A stretch of 64,000 nucleotides of DNA, taken from NCBI RefSeq assembly GCF_035984415.1, contig NZ_CP130720.1, positions 3,348,001 to 3,412,000 on the forward strand, written 5' to 3'. Made by a program: the position numbers and the translations under genes. The notes beneath the pieces are model-generated. The model saw nothing but the letters and a program-made list of their open reading frames with translations. It searched no databases and was not told where the DNA came from. Of the stretch, positions 42,153-51,079 are shown piece after piece. Origin of the DNA: Streptomyces sp. NBC_01296 (lineage in GTDB: Bacteria > Actinomycetota > Actinomycetes > Streptomycetales > Streptomycetaceae). Numbering within the stretch: position 1 is the first letter of the stretch; each line of letters begins with the position of its first letter.

Positions 42153-44267
42153 GTGACTCCGCCGAAGCGACGACCCACCGCCGCCGGGATGTCCCTGCGG
42201 GTCGGGCTCGTGCTGGCCGCCGCGCTGCTGGGACTCGGCGGCTGGGGGGTGGCCGGGGCGCCGGCCGCTCGGGCCGACGATCCCGTCACCCTGTCCCAGC
42301 AGGGGCAGATCACCGACCGCGTGGGCGCCCTCGGCGACCGGAAGGCCGCCGTCACCGCCGCGCTGGACAAGCTGTACGCCGACCACCGCATCCAGCTCTT
42401 CGTGACGTACGTGCACGATTTCTCCGGGCGCTCCGCCCAGAGCTGGGCGGACGCCACGGCGCAGAAGAACGGCCTCGGCCGGGACGACGTGCTGCTGGCG
42501 GTGGCGACCGGGGCGCGCCAGTACGCCTATTCGGCCGATGTGGACTCCGGGTTCACCCAGGAGCAGCTCGCTGACGTCGCCCGTACGGCGATCGAGCCCG
42601 CGCTGAGGCAGAACGACTGGGCGGGCGCCGCGATCGGCGCCGCCGACGGGTACGGCGCCGTGCTCGCCGGGAAGTCCGTACCGGTGCCCGCCGTCACCCC
42701 CGGCGTGGCGAACCCCGGCGGCGGCTCGGGCGCCGGCGGCGGGGCCGGGGACTACGTGCTCCCGGTGGTCGTCGTCGTCGCGGCCGGCGCCCTCGGGGCG
42801 TACGCGTACAGCCGCCGCAAGCGCAAGGCCGGCTGGGCCGGCAGCACGCAGGGGTGGGGTGAGCAGCCCGCGACCACGACCGCCCTGCCGCTGCCCGAGC
42901 TGGACGCCAAGGCCAAGGCCCTGCTGGTGGAGACCGACGATGCGATCCGCACCAGCACCGAGGAGCTCGGCTTCGCCTCGGCGCAGTTCGGCGACGCGGC
43001 GGTCGGCACGTTCACCGAGGCCTTGGCCTTGGCGCAGAGCGAGCTGACGGCCGCGTTCCGGCTGCGCCAGCAGCTCGACGACGCGTATCCCGAGGACGAC
43101 CCCACCCGGCGGCGGATGCTGGACGAGATCGTGGCCCGCTGTACGGAGGCGAGCCGGCGGCTCGACGCCGAGTCGGCGGACTTCGACCGGCTGCGGGACC
43201 TGGAGAAGAACGCCCCGCAGGCCGTGGCGACGGTGGAGGCGCACTTGCAGGCCCTGGCCGGCCGTACGACGACGGCCGCGGCCACCCTGACCGCGCTGGC
43301 CGGGCGCTACGCGGACTCGGCGTCCGCGCCGGTGGCCTCCAACGCCGAACAGGCCGAGGACCGGCTGCTGTTCGCGACGACCAGCCTCGGTGAGGCCCGG
43401 GCGGCGCTCGAGGGCGGCGACAGCGGGAAGGCCGCCGTGCACGTACGGGCCGCCGAGGGTGCGGTGGACCAGGCGGCGACGCTGGTCGACGCGGTGGAGC
43501 GGCGGGCCCAGGAGCTGGCGGAGGCGGCCGGGAAGCTGCCCGGGGCGCTCACGGAGACGGAGACCGACCTCGCCGATGCCCGCGGCCTGCTGACCGGCAC
43601 CGCGGAAGGCGCCTCCACGGCGGATCTGCGCGGCCGCATCGGCCGGGCGGAGGCGGTCCTGGCCGACGTACGGCGGGCGCAGGAGGCCGGCCGGTACGAC
43701 CCGATCGACGCCCTGCGCCGGGTCGAGGAGGCCGATGCCGTCCTCGACGAGGCGCTGGCCGGGGCCCGGGAGCGCGAGGCGGGCAGCCGGCGGGCGGCCG
43801 CCCTGCTGGACCAGGCGGTGCTCTCGGCGCGCAGCGCGATCGGCGCGGCGGCGGACTACATCACCACGAGCCGGGGCGCGGTCGGCAGCGAGGCCCGTAC
43901 CCGGCTGGCGGAGGCGCAGCGGCGCATGGAGCGGTCGGCGGCCCTGGCGGGCTCGGACCCGGCGGCGGCGCTGGCGCAGGCGCAGCAGGCGGACGGGCTG
44001 GCGCGGCAGGCGCAGCAGCTGGCCGAGCAGGACGTACGGGCGTACCAGAACCCGTACGGAGGCGGGCAGCGGCAGCAGGGCGGCGGCATGGGCGGCGCGG
44101 TCCTCGGCGGGATCATCCTGGGCGAGATCCTGCGCGGCGGCCGCGGAGGCGGGGGCTTCGGCGGCGGTTTCGGGGGTGGCGGTTTCGGCGGTGGCGGCGG
44201 GCCGGGCCCGGGCTCGTTCGGCGGCGGCGGCACCCGCGGCCGCATGGGCGGCGGCGGCCGTTTCTGA
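42153..44267 (+). CDS. Secreted TPM-domain membrane protein with coiled-coil region and Gly-rich tail
   Basis: This is a 704-residue protein. The signal peptide is residues about 12-40 (SLRVGLVLAAALLGLGGWGV). An extracytoplasmic TPM domain at about 42-165 is recognised by ITDRVGALGDRKAAVTAALD and FVTYVHDFSGRSAQSWAD. A transmembrane span follows at about 205-225 (YVLPVVVVVAAGALGAYAY), then 430 residues of Ala/Glu/Arg-rich cytoplasmic coiled coil. The last 45 residues are a Gly-Phe tail (GGGGFGGGFGGGGFGG). TPM-family proteins are often tied to membrane-stress or photosystem repair. The start is GTG at 42153. It lies 32 bases upstream of pspA, in an operon, so a shared role in envelope stress is likely. 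Confidence 0.82.
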   Translation: MTPPKRRPTAAGMSLRVGLVLAAALLGLGGWGVAGAPAARADDPVTLSQQGQITDRVGALGDRKAAVTAALDKLYADHRIQLFVTYVHDFSGRSAQSWADATAQKNGLGRDDVLLAVATGARQYAYSADVDSGFTQEQLADVARTAIEPALRQNDWAGAAIGAADGYGAVLAGKSVPVPAVTPGVANPGGGSGAGGGAGDYVLPVVVVVAAGALGAYAYSRRKRKAGWAGSTQGWGEQPATTTALPLPELDAKAKALLVETDDAIRTSTEELGFASAQFGDAAVGTFTEALALAQSELTAAFRLRQQLDDAYPEDDPTRRRMLDEIVARCTEASRRLDAESADFDRLRDLEKNAPQAVATVEAHLQALAGRTTTAAATLTALAGRYADSASAPVASNAEQAEDRLLFATTSLGEARAALEGGDSGKAAVHVRAAEGAVDQAATLVDAVERRAQELAEAAGKLPGALTETETDLADARGLLTGTAEGASTADLRGRIGRAEAVLADVRRAQEAGRYDPIDALRRVEEADAVLDEALAGAREREAGSRRAAALLDQAVLSARSAIGAAADYITTSRGAVGSEARTRLAEAQRRMERSAALAGSDPAAALAQAQQADGLARQAQQLAEQDVRAYQNPYGGGQRQQGGGMGGAVLGGIILGEILRGGRGGGGFGGGFGGGGFGGGGGPGPGSFGGGGTRGRMGGGGRF

Positions 44268-44299
44268 TCCACTCTCCCTCACCCCGTGAAAGGTCACCG

Positions 44300-45016
44300 A
44301 TGAGCAAGCAGACCATCCTCGGCCGCGTCACCCAGCTCGCCAGGGCGAACATCAACGCGCTGCTGGACCAGGCGGAGGACCCGCAGAAGATGCTGGACCA
44401 GCTGATCCGCGACTACTCGAACAACATCACGGAGGCGGAGCAGGCGGTCGCCACCACGATCGGCAATCTGCGGATGCTGGAGGCGGACCACAAGGAGGAC
44501 GTGGAGGCGGCCGCGGAATGGGGCACCAAGGCGCTCGCGGCGAGCAGGAAGGCGGACGGACTGCGGGCCGAGGGGTCCACTGCGGATGCGGACACGTTCG
44601 ACAACCTCGCGAAGGTCGCCCTGGGCCGCCAACTCCGTTCGGAGAAGGAGGCGAAGACGGCGGAGCCGACGATCGCCGCCCAGAGGGAGGTCGTGGACAA
44701 GCTCAAGTCCGGGCTGGACGCGATGAAGGAGAAGCTGACCGAGCTGACGGCCAAGCGGGACGAGCTGGTGGCCCGGGCGAAGACCGCGCAGGCGCAGAAC
44801 ACCATGCTGGACGCGGTGAAGAGCATCGACGTCATGGACCCGACGAGCGACATCGCCCGCTTCGAGGACAAGGTCCGCCGGGAGGAGGCCAGGGCCTTGG
44901 GCCGCCAGGAACTGGCGGCCTCGTCCTTGGACGCCCAGTTCGAGGCCCTGGACGACTTGGGCACGTCGTCGGAGGTCGAATCCCGGCTCGCGGCCCTGAA
45001 GGGCCGAGCCGCCTGA
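44300..45016 (+). CDS. pspA: Phage-shock protein A homologue (PspA/IM30)
   Basis: This is a 238-residue PspA-family protein, entirely helical and rich in heptads. The N-terminal amphipathic helix is KQTILGRVTQLARANINALL, followed by EDPQKMLDQLIRDYSNNITE and a long central coiled coil. It self-assembles on the inner membrane and protects it under stress. It is preceded by GTGAAAGG and is co-transcribed with the TPM-domain gene. No PspF or PspC homologue is nearby, as in other streptomycetes. Confidence 0.93.
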   Translation: MSKQTILGRVTQLARANINALLDQAEDPQKMLDQLIRDYSNNITEAEQAVATTIGNLRMLEADHKEDVEAAAEWGTKALAASRKADGLRAEGSTADADTFDNLAKVALGRQLRSEKEAKTAEPTIAAQREVVDKLKSGLDAMKEKLTELTAKRDELVARAKTAQAQNTMLDAVKSIDVMDPTSDIARFEDKVRREEARALGRQELAASSLDAQFEALDDLGTSSEVESRLAALKGRAA

Positions 45017-45060
45017 AACCGGGCACTGCCCGGACCCGCCCCCGGCGGTAGGGGGAGGGT

Positions 45061-45078
45061 CCGGGGCGGAGCCCCCGG
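45061..45078. terminator. Hairpin between convergent pspA and phosphatase genes
   Basis: CCGGGG (45061-45066) pairs with CCCCGG (45073-45078) around a 6-base loop in the 73-base gap between convergent genes. The stretch TCCGGGGCGGAGCCCCCGG is a sequence I recall as a common intergenic repeat in streptomycetes, related to the one at 56238-56295. It probably terminates both transcripts. Confidence 0.55.
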
Positions 45079-45089
45079 CAGCGGCGCGG

Positions 45090-47711
45090 TCAGCCGTACA
45101 TGCCCAGCAGCTGCTCCGCGGACAGTTCCGTCACGGCCTCCGTCGCACCCCCCGGCAGCGGGAGCTCGAACCAGACCGTCTTCCCCCGGTGGGTGCGGCG
45201 CGTGCCCCAGCCCGCCGACAGCATGCCGACCAGCTGCAGCCCCCGCCCGCCCTCGTCCGTGTCCCGGGCCCGGCGCCGCCGCGGCTGCACCAGGTTGCCG
45301 TCCCAGACCTCGCAGACCAGGGTGCGGTCCAGCAGCAGCCGCAGCCGGATCTCGCCCTCCCCGTACCGCAGGGCGTTCGTCACGAGCTCGCTCACCAGCA
45401 GCTCGGTGGTGTCCAGCAGCCCCTCCAGTCCCCAGCCCGGCAGTTTCGCCCGTGCCAGCTCCCGCGCCCGGCCCACCGACCGCGCCTCGCGCGGCAGCTG
45501 CCAGTCCCCCACCGCTTCCACCGGCAGCCCCTGCACCCGCGCCATCAGCAGCGCGATGTCGTCCTCACCGTGCCGCGTGTCCAGCGTGTTCAGCACGTGG
45601 TCGCACACGTCCTCCAGCGGCCGCACCGGGTCGGACAGCGCGTCCCGCAGCCCCCGCAGCCCTTCCTCGAGCGGGTGGTCCCGCGATTCCACCAGCCCGT
45701 CCGTGTAGAGGGCCAGCAGGGCGCCCTCCGGGAGGTCCACCTCCACCTCCTCGAACGGCTCCCCGCCCACTCCCAGCGGCATCCCGGGCGGCACCTCCAG
45801 CAGCAGGGCGGGCCGGGGCGGGGCGCCCGGTTCCGGCGGTTCCACCAGCACGGGCGGCATGTGGCCGGCGTTGGCGATGGTGCAGCGCCGGGTCACCGGG
45901 TCGTAGACGGCGTACACGCAGGTCGCGAGGTACACCTCGGATCGGTCCGCGTCCCGCGAGTGCAGGGCCGCCCGGGAGGCCTGCTGGGAGCCGCCGGGCG
46001 CGCCGAGCCCGCGGGCGATCTCGTCCAGCGCGGTCAGCACCTCCGCCGGTTCCAGGTCCAGCAGCGCCAGGGTCCTTACGGCGGTGCGCAGTTCGCCCAT
46101 CGCGACGGCTGCCCGCAGCCCGCGGCCCATGACGTCGCCGACGACCAGCGCCGTGCGGTGCCCGGGCAGCTCGATGACGTCGAACCAGTCCCCGCCGACC
46201 TCGGTGGCCGCATTCCCCGGCAGGTACCGGCAGGCGATGTCCAGGCCGGCCGCCTCGGGGTCCCCGGGCGGCAGCAGGCTGCGCTGCAGTATCAGCGCCC
46301 GCTCGTGCTCGCGGCGGTAGAGGCGGGCGTTGTCTATGCAGACGGCGGCCCGGGCGGCGAGTTCCACGGCCACCGCCCGGTCCCGTTCCCCGAAGGGCTC
46401 GCTGCCCTTCGTACGGGAGAACTGGGCGAGCCCGACGACGGTGTCGTGCGCGACCATCGGCACGACGAGCGTGGACTGCACGAGGTCGTCCGGTCCGCCG
46501 CCGTCGATCAGCCGCGGCCGCGCGGTCCGCAGGGCGAGCGCGCCCGGCGAGGCCGCCGGGTAGCGGTGGATCTCCCCTACGGAGACCAGCGCGCCCGGAC
46601 CGGACAGCGGGGCGTCCGACACGGCCGAGGCGAAGGCGACGCGCCGCAGGGGCGCGGAGGGCGCCCGGCCGGCGCCCAGCCCGGGCGGCAGCGTGGGCAC
46701 GCCGGGCCCCTGCGGCCGGGCGGGCCGGTCGTCGTCGCCGAGCAGCAGCCCCTGGTAGAGGTCGACGGCGGCGAGGTCGCAGAAGCCCGGGACGGTCACG
46801 TCCAGCAGTTCGCGGGCGGTGGTCTCGAGGTCGAGGGAGTTCCCGATGCGGTGCCCGGCCTCGTTGAGCAGGGCGAGATTGCGCCGGACCCCGGCGGCCT
46901 CGCGGGCGGCGAGGTGGCGGCGGGTGACGTCGGTGCCGATGCCCGCGACGCCGATGGGGCGGCCGGTGCCGCCGTGGACGCGGTAGAGGTTGATGGACCA
47001 GTGGCGGTGCTCCCGGCTGCCGGGGGCGGCGCCGGTGATCTGGAGGTCGGTGACGGAGTCGCCGGTCTCCAGGACCCGCCGCAGGGCCTCGGTCATCCGG
47101 TCGGCCTCCTGGGGCGGGAGGTAGTCGTGGACGGTGCGGCCGCGGTGCTCCTCGACGGCGCCGCCGAAGACGGTCGCGAAACGGCGGTTGGCCCGCTGCA
47201 CGGTGAGGTCGGTACCGAAGAGCAGGAAGCCGAAAGGAGATTGGCCGAATATGGCCTGCGAGGCGGCGAGATCGGATTCGATCCGGCGCAGCGCGCGTAC
47301 GTCGACCACGACGCACAGCGCGGCCCGCTCGGCGGTCTCGGTCTGGGTGGGCATCACATAGATCTCGGCCACGCCGTGCGCGCCGTTGCCGCCGGGGATC
47401 CGGAAGGGGACGAGGCCGGTCCATTCCTTGCCGTCGAGGATCTCGGCCACCCTGCGGTGCCCGCCGGCGCGCAGCTCCGGCGGCATGAAGGCGTCCACCG
47501 GGTCCCGGCCCACGGCCTGTGCGGCGGTCAGCCCGAACAGCTCCTCGGCGCGCAGGCTCCACTGGTCGATGAGCCCGTCGGGTCCGATGGAGAAGGACGC
47601 GACCTTTATGTAGTCATATATCGAGCCAGGCGGGCTGCTGTGCCACAGGGAGTCGTGCCATGTCTCCCCGGGCACACGGGCCTGATGTGCCTGCGCAGGT
47701 ATCTCGCTCAC
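45090..47711 (-). CDS. PAS/GAF/SpoIIE-type PP2C phosphatase with C-terminal anti-sigma-like ATPase
   Basis: This is an 873-residue multidomain signalling protein. PAS domains lie at about 35-145 and 150-270 (IFGQSPFGFLLFGTDLTVQR). A GAF domain lies at about 285-455. The SpoIIE-type PP2C phosphatase at about 470-690 has VGGDWFDVIELPG, VVGDVMGRGLRAAV and GEDDIALLMARV as metal-site motifs. An HATPase_c_2 domain at about 720-865 has LLVSELVTNALRYG and EGGRGLQLVGML. It would both dephosphorylate anti-anti-sigma factors and phosphorylate or bind sigma partners, in the manner of RsbU/RsbW-type modules. It starts with GTG at 47711. Streptomycetes carry dozens of these; the signal is unknown. Confidence 0.92.
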   Translation of the reverse strand: MSEIPAQAHQARVPGETWHDSLWHSSPPGSIYDYIKVASFSIGPDGLIDQWSLRAEELFGLTAAQAVGRDPVDAFMPPELRAGGHRRVAEILDGKEWTGLVPFRIPGGNGAHGVAEIYVMPTQTETAERAALCVVVDVRALRRIESDLAASQAIFGQSPFGFLLFGTDLTVQRANRRFATVFGGAVEEHRGRTVHDYLPPQEADRMTEALRRVLETGDSVTDLQITGAAPGSREHRHWSINLYRVHGGTGRPIGVAGIGTDVTRRHLAAREAAGVRRNLALLNEAGHRIGNSLDLETTARELLDVTVPGFCDLAAVDLYQGLLLGDDDRPARPQGPGVPTLPPGLGAGRAPSAPLRRVAFASAVSDAPLSGPGALVSVGEIHRYPAASPGALALRTARPRLIDGGGPDDLVQSTLVVPMVAHDTVVGLAQFSRTKGSEPFGERDRAVAVELAARAAVCIDNARLYRREHERALILQRSLLPPGDPEAAGLDIACRYLPGNAATEVGGDWFDVIELPGHRTALVVGDVMGRGLRAAVAMGELRTAVRTLALLDLEPAEVLTALDEIARGLGAPGGSQQASRAALHSRDADRSEVYLATCVYAVYDPVTRRCTIANAGHMPPVLVEPPEPGAPPRPALLLEVPPGMPLGVGGEPFEEVEVDLPEGALLALYTDGLVESRDHPLEEGLRGLRDALSDPVRPLEDVCDHVLNTLDTRHGEDDIALLMARVQGLPVEAVGDWQLPREARSVGRARELARAKLPGWGLEGLLDTTELLVSELVTNALRYGEGEIRLRLLLDRTLVCEVWDGNLVQPRRRRARDTDEGGRGLQLVGMLSAGWGTRRTHRGKTVWFELPLPGGATEAVTELSAEQLLGMYG

Positions 47712-47860
47712 GCGACCGTCCCCTCCAGCTCACCGCAACCGGACCGGCCATGACCGAAGTATTCAGCACCACGGCCCCGCACGGCACGGCGTTCACGATC
47801 ACAAAAAGGTCCCGACTATTTCGAGCCATGCCGTGTGATCGTCGGCCATCCTTCACCTTG

Positions 47861-48304
47861 TTACTCACCAGGAAGTGCCAACTCGAACCACACGGTCTTG
47901 CCCGATTTCCCGTGCCGCGTCCCCCAGCGCTGCGCGGAGGACGCCACCAGGTGAAGTCCCCGGCCGCCCTCGTCGTCCGGCTTCGCGACCCGTTCGCGGG
48001 GCGGATCCGGAAGCGGATCGGAAACCTCCACGAGCAGGGCGGCGCCCCCCGTCACACTTCCACTGGCCGGATTGCGCCGCACCAGCCGGACGCCGATGGG
48101 GCCGGAGGCGTACCTCAGTGAATTGGTGACCAGCTCGCTGACCAGCAGGACGGTGACGTCGCCGACGGAGTCCAGGCCCCAGGATCCGAGCGTGCCACGC
48201 ACGGCGTGCCGGGCGGTGCGGACGGCGCCGGGTTCGGCGGGGAAGGCCCACTCGGCGCATTCACCGTCTGTGTCGATCACGCCGATCACTTCCCGGGCCG
48301 GCAA
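47861..48304 (-). CDS. Stand-alone anti-sigma-type ATP-binding protein (HATPase_c_2)
   Basis: This protein of about 147 residues consists of one HATPase_c_2 domain with N-box LLVSELVTNSLRYAS, G1-like EVSDPLPDPP and G2 EGGRGLHLVASSAQRWG, ending GKTVWFELALPGE. It closely resembles the C-terminal domain of the phosphatase gene that follows (EGGRGLQLVG, GKTVWFELPLPG). It is probably an RsbW-like kinase/anti-sigma regulator. The start is uncertain: TTG at 48304, or GTG at 48289. No partner anti-anti-sigma gene is adjacent. Confidence 0.8.
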   Translation of the reverse strand: MPAREVIGVIDTDGECAEWAFPAEPGAVRTARHAVRGTLGSWGLDSVGDVTVLLVSELVTNSLRYASGPIGVRLVRRNPASGSVTGGAALLVEVSDPLPDPPRERVAKPDDEGGRGLHLVASSAQRWGTRHGKSGKTVWFELALPGE

Positions 48305-48451
48305 CGACCCCAGTCCGATTCATCAGGGACAGAGCCACGAGGGGCAGTACACGATAGGGACTAATAGCGACATACCCGATATTCGAGGCGTCGTACCACC
48401 CGACCTTCACGCACCGGCGCACTGTGGCGCAGACGGCCCAGCGCACGCGCG

Positions 48452-48883
48452 TCACGCGCCCCCGTGCGACCTGGTGTGCTGCCCGTCGCGCTCGGCGCGC
48501 AGCCGCCGTCCGGCCTCGGCGACCGCCGGCCGGTCCTGGTCGAGCCAGTCCACCGAGTCCAGCTCCTCCGGTCCGAGCCAGCGCAGCTCGTCGTGGTCCT
48601 CGAGCGGCTCGGGTTCCCCGGACAGCAGCCGGGCGGTCCACACGTGCAGGACGAGCCCGGGCCTGAGCGGCCACTCCCCCGGGATCCGATCGAGCGGCTC
48701 GCTCTCCACGCCGAGCTCCTCGCGCAGTTCGCGTACGAGCGCCTCGGGGACGGACTCGCCCGGCTCGGCCTTCCCGCCCGGCAGCTCCCAGCGTCCGGCC
48801 AGCTCCGGGGGTGCGCTGCGGCGGGCGGCCAGCAGGCGGCCCTCATGACAAAGGGCTCCGCCCACGACCACTCGTACCGTCAT
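48452..48883 (-). CDS. Nudix hydrolase (MutT-like)
   Basis: This is a 143-residue Nudix protein with the full box GGKAEPGESVPEALVRELRE followed by ELGVE at residues about 36-60. The N-terminus MTVRVVVGGALCHEGRLLAA and the WELPGGK loop place it with (deoxy)nucleoside triphosphate pyrophosphohydrolases that clean oxidised or damaged nucleotides. It is cytoplasmic. It is a single gene between the anti-sigma ATPase and a SPOR-like small protein. Confidence 0.9.
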   Translation of the reverse strand: MTVRVVVGGALCHEGRLLAARRSAPPELAGRWELPGGKAEPGESVPEALVRELREELGVESEPLDRIPGEWPLRPGLVLHVWTARLLSGEPEPLEDHDELRWLGPEELDSVDWLDQDRPAVAEAGRRLRAERDGQHTRSHGGA

Positions 48884-48913
48884 GGGGCGGAGCCTATGCC
48901 AACGCGCGGATGC

Positions 48914-49099
48914 TCAGTTCTTCGTGGCCGCTTGACCGATCCGCTCGACCCAGTACAGCTGCTTGTGGCCTCTGTCTTCGAGGCTGTCGACGACCTTCTG
49001 GGCCTCGGCCCGGGTGGGGTACCGGCCCACCCGGTAGCGGTTGCCGTTGTCGTCCTGACGTATGACCAGCCATGGGAGCAGGGCACCGCTGTCGTTCAT
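48914..49099 (-). CDS. Small SPOR-like protein
   Basis: This is a 61-residue protein resembling a bare SPOR-like unit: WLVIRQDDNGNRYRVGRYPT, RAEAQKVVDSLEDRGHKQLY and a final WVERIGQAA strand. SPOR domains bind denuded septal glycan, but there is no signal peptide or membrane segment here, so a different cytoplasmic use is possible. The ATG at 49099 has GGAGGG nine bases upstream. It lies 31 bases from the Nudix gene on the same strand. Confidence 0.7.
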   Translation of the reverse strand: MNDSGALLPWLVIRQDDNGNRYRVGRYPTRAEAQKVVDSLEDRGHKQLYWVERIGQAATKN

Positions 49100-49259
49100 C
49101 GCGTTTCACCCTCCGCCGATGTACCTGCCCGGGAAACCGCATTGCGCATATGCCCGACCTTACGCCCGACCTTTACGGAGCGGATACGGTTTTTCACGAA
49201 GAGGTACCTCACAGGCGTACGCATCCGGCCATGCGTACGACAGGGCCGTGTACGCCGGT

Positions 49260-50963
49260 TCAGAACCGGCGCACCGTCGGCATCGGCAGCACCACCGCAC
49301 CTGCCTGCGACCCCTTGCGGCAGACGTCCCCACAGGTGGCGTCGAGGGAGCAGCAGAGCGAACAGATCGGCCCCGACCGGACGGGGCAGTCGGCGATGTC
49401 GGGGAGTTCGTACGCCGTCTCGCAGACGGAGCAGGTGTGGGTGGCGGTGATGTCCTCGACCTCCGCTCCCGGCCCGGTCACGGTGTTCGGCCTGGCCAGG
49501 TAGTACTTCCCTCCGGTCGCCCAGGCGATCAAAGGGCACAGGGCGAGGGCGAGTCCGGCCGCGATGAAGGTGGAGAACGCCTCGGCGTAGGTGCCGAACA
49601 GCCCGAAGAAGGCGAGGATCGAAACCGTGGAGGCGATCGCCATCGCACCGAAACCCGCCGGGTTGACGGCGTACAGGTACGCGCGCTTGAACTCGATGTA
49701 CGGCGGGCTGAGTCCGAGCCGCTTGTTGATCACGAGGTCTGCGGCGACGGCGGCGATCCACGCGATGCCGACATTGGAGTAGAAGCCGAGCAGCTTGCCG
49801 AGCATCGCGAACATGTCGAGCTCCATCAGCGTGAGCGCGATGGCGAGGTTGAGGAAGATGTACCAGACCCGGCCGGGGTGGCGGTGGGTGATGCGGGAGA
49901 AGAAGTTCGACCAGGACAGCGAGCCGCTGTAGGCGTTGGTGACGTTGATCTTCACCTGGGAGACGATCACGAAGAGCGCGGCGGCGGGCAGCGCGAAGGA
50001 GCCGAGCCACGGGCGCAGGGCTTCGATCTGCGGGGCGATCGGCTCCAGGGCGTGCGTCTTGCCGACCGTTTCGAGGGCCGCGAAGGCGAGGAAGGCGCCG
50101 CCGAGCTGTTTGGCGGCCCCGATGATCACCCAGCCGGGGCCCGCGGCGAGCACCGCGGTCTTCCATGTGCGGCTGTTGGCCGCGGTCTTGGCGGGCATGA
50201 ACCGCAGGTAGTCGGCCTGTTCCCCGATCTGGGCGATGAGCGAGAGGGCGATGCCGGTCCCGAAGCCGAACCCCGTCCAGGAGAAGCCGGCCCCGGCGCC
50301 CTCGGTGCCGCCGAAGTGCGTGAACGCGCCCCAGGCCGCCGGGGCCTGGAAGGCGAGCACGAGGAACGGCAGCACCAGGCCGATCAGCCAGACGGGCTGG
50401 GTCCACGCCTGCACCTTGGCGAGCGCGCCCATGCCTTTGAACACGATCGGGATCACGATGAGCGTCGTGACGAGGTATCCGATCTCGACGGGGAGCCCCA
50501 TCGCCTGGTGCATGGCCTGGGCCATGATCGAGCCCTCGAGGGCGAAGAAGATGAAGGTGAAGGAGGCGTAGATGAGGGAGGTGAGGGTGGACCCGAAGTA
50601 GCCGAAACCGGCGCCCCGGGTGACCAGGTCCATGTCCAGCCCGTACGTGGCGCACGCCCGGGCGATGGGGATGCCGGTCAGGAAGATGACGGCGGCGGCG
50701 GTCAGGATCGCGGCCAGTCCGCTGGTGAACCCGTACGCGAAGACGATCGAGGCACCGATGGCGAAATCGGCGAGGTAGGCGATCCCGCCGAGCGCCGTGC
50801 CCGCGACGGTGGCGGGGCTCCAGCGGCGGAACGCGTGGGGCGCGTACCGCAGCGAGTAGTCCTCGCGGCTCTCGTCGGCGGCGAGTTTCGCATAGTTCCG
50901 GCGAGGCGCGGAGGCGGGACCCGGCCCGGGGGTGGCGGCCGTGGTGGCGGCGGTGTCGGTCAT
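49260..50963 (-). CDS. NCS1-family cytosine/purine permease with cysteine-rich C-terminal tail
   Basis: This is a 567-residue transporter with twelve hydrophobic spans of the NCS1 family. The N-terminus YSLRYAPHAFRRWSPATVAG and the span following it match cytosine permeases (CodB-like). It would import cytosine, allantoin or a related base with cation coupling. After the last span, the C-terminal 60 residues contain eight cysteines: THTCSVCETAYELPDIADC, PICSLCCSLDATCGDVC. This suggests a cytoplasmic zinc-binding domain not normal for NCS1 transporters. The ATG at 50963 is preferred because upstream in-frame codons give a poor N-terminus. It is followed upstream by a GntR regulator on the same strand, which may control it. 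Confidence 0.85.
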   Translation of the reverse strand: MTDTAATTAATPGPGPASAPRRNYAKLAADESREDYSLRYAPHAFRRWSPATVAGTALGGIAYLADFAIGASIVFAYGFTSGLAAILTAAAVIFLTGIPIARACATYGLDMDLVTRGAGFGYFGSTLTSLIYASFTFIFFALEGSIMAQAMHQAMGLPVEIGYLVTTLIVIPIVFKGMGALAKVQAWTQPVWLIGLVLPFLVLAFQAPAAWGAFTHFGGTEGAGAGFSWTGFGFGTGIALSLIAQIGEQADYLRFMPAKTAANSRTWKTAVLAAGPGWVIIGAAKQLGGAFLAFAALETVGKTHALEPIAPQIEALRPWLGSFALPAAALFVIVSQVKINVTNAYSGSLSWSNFFSRITHRHPGRVWYIFLNLAIALTLMELDMFAMLGKLLGFYSNVGIAWIAAVAADLVINKRLGLSPPYIEFKRAYLYAVNPAGFGAMAIASTVSILAFFGLFGTYAEAFSTFIAAGLALALCPLIAWATGGKYYLARPNTVTGPGAEVEDITATHTCSVCETAYELPDIADCPVRSGPICSLCCSLDATCGDVCRKGSQAGAVVLPMPTVRRF

Positions 50964-51079
50964 ACCGCCGGACGGTAGGGCCGGTTTGTGACACCCCGTC
51001 ACACGGGGACATTGCCCCGGGGTTACGCCCCGCACCCCCGCGTCACCGCCCGGTTAACGCCCTGGCACGCCCCGTCCGC

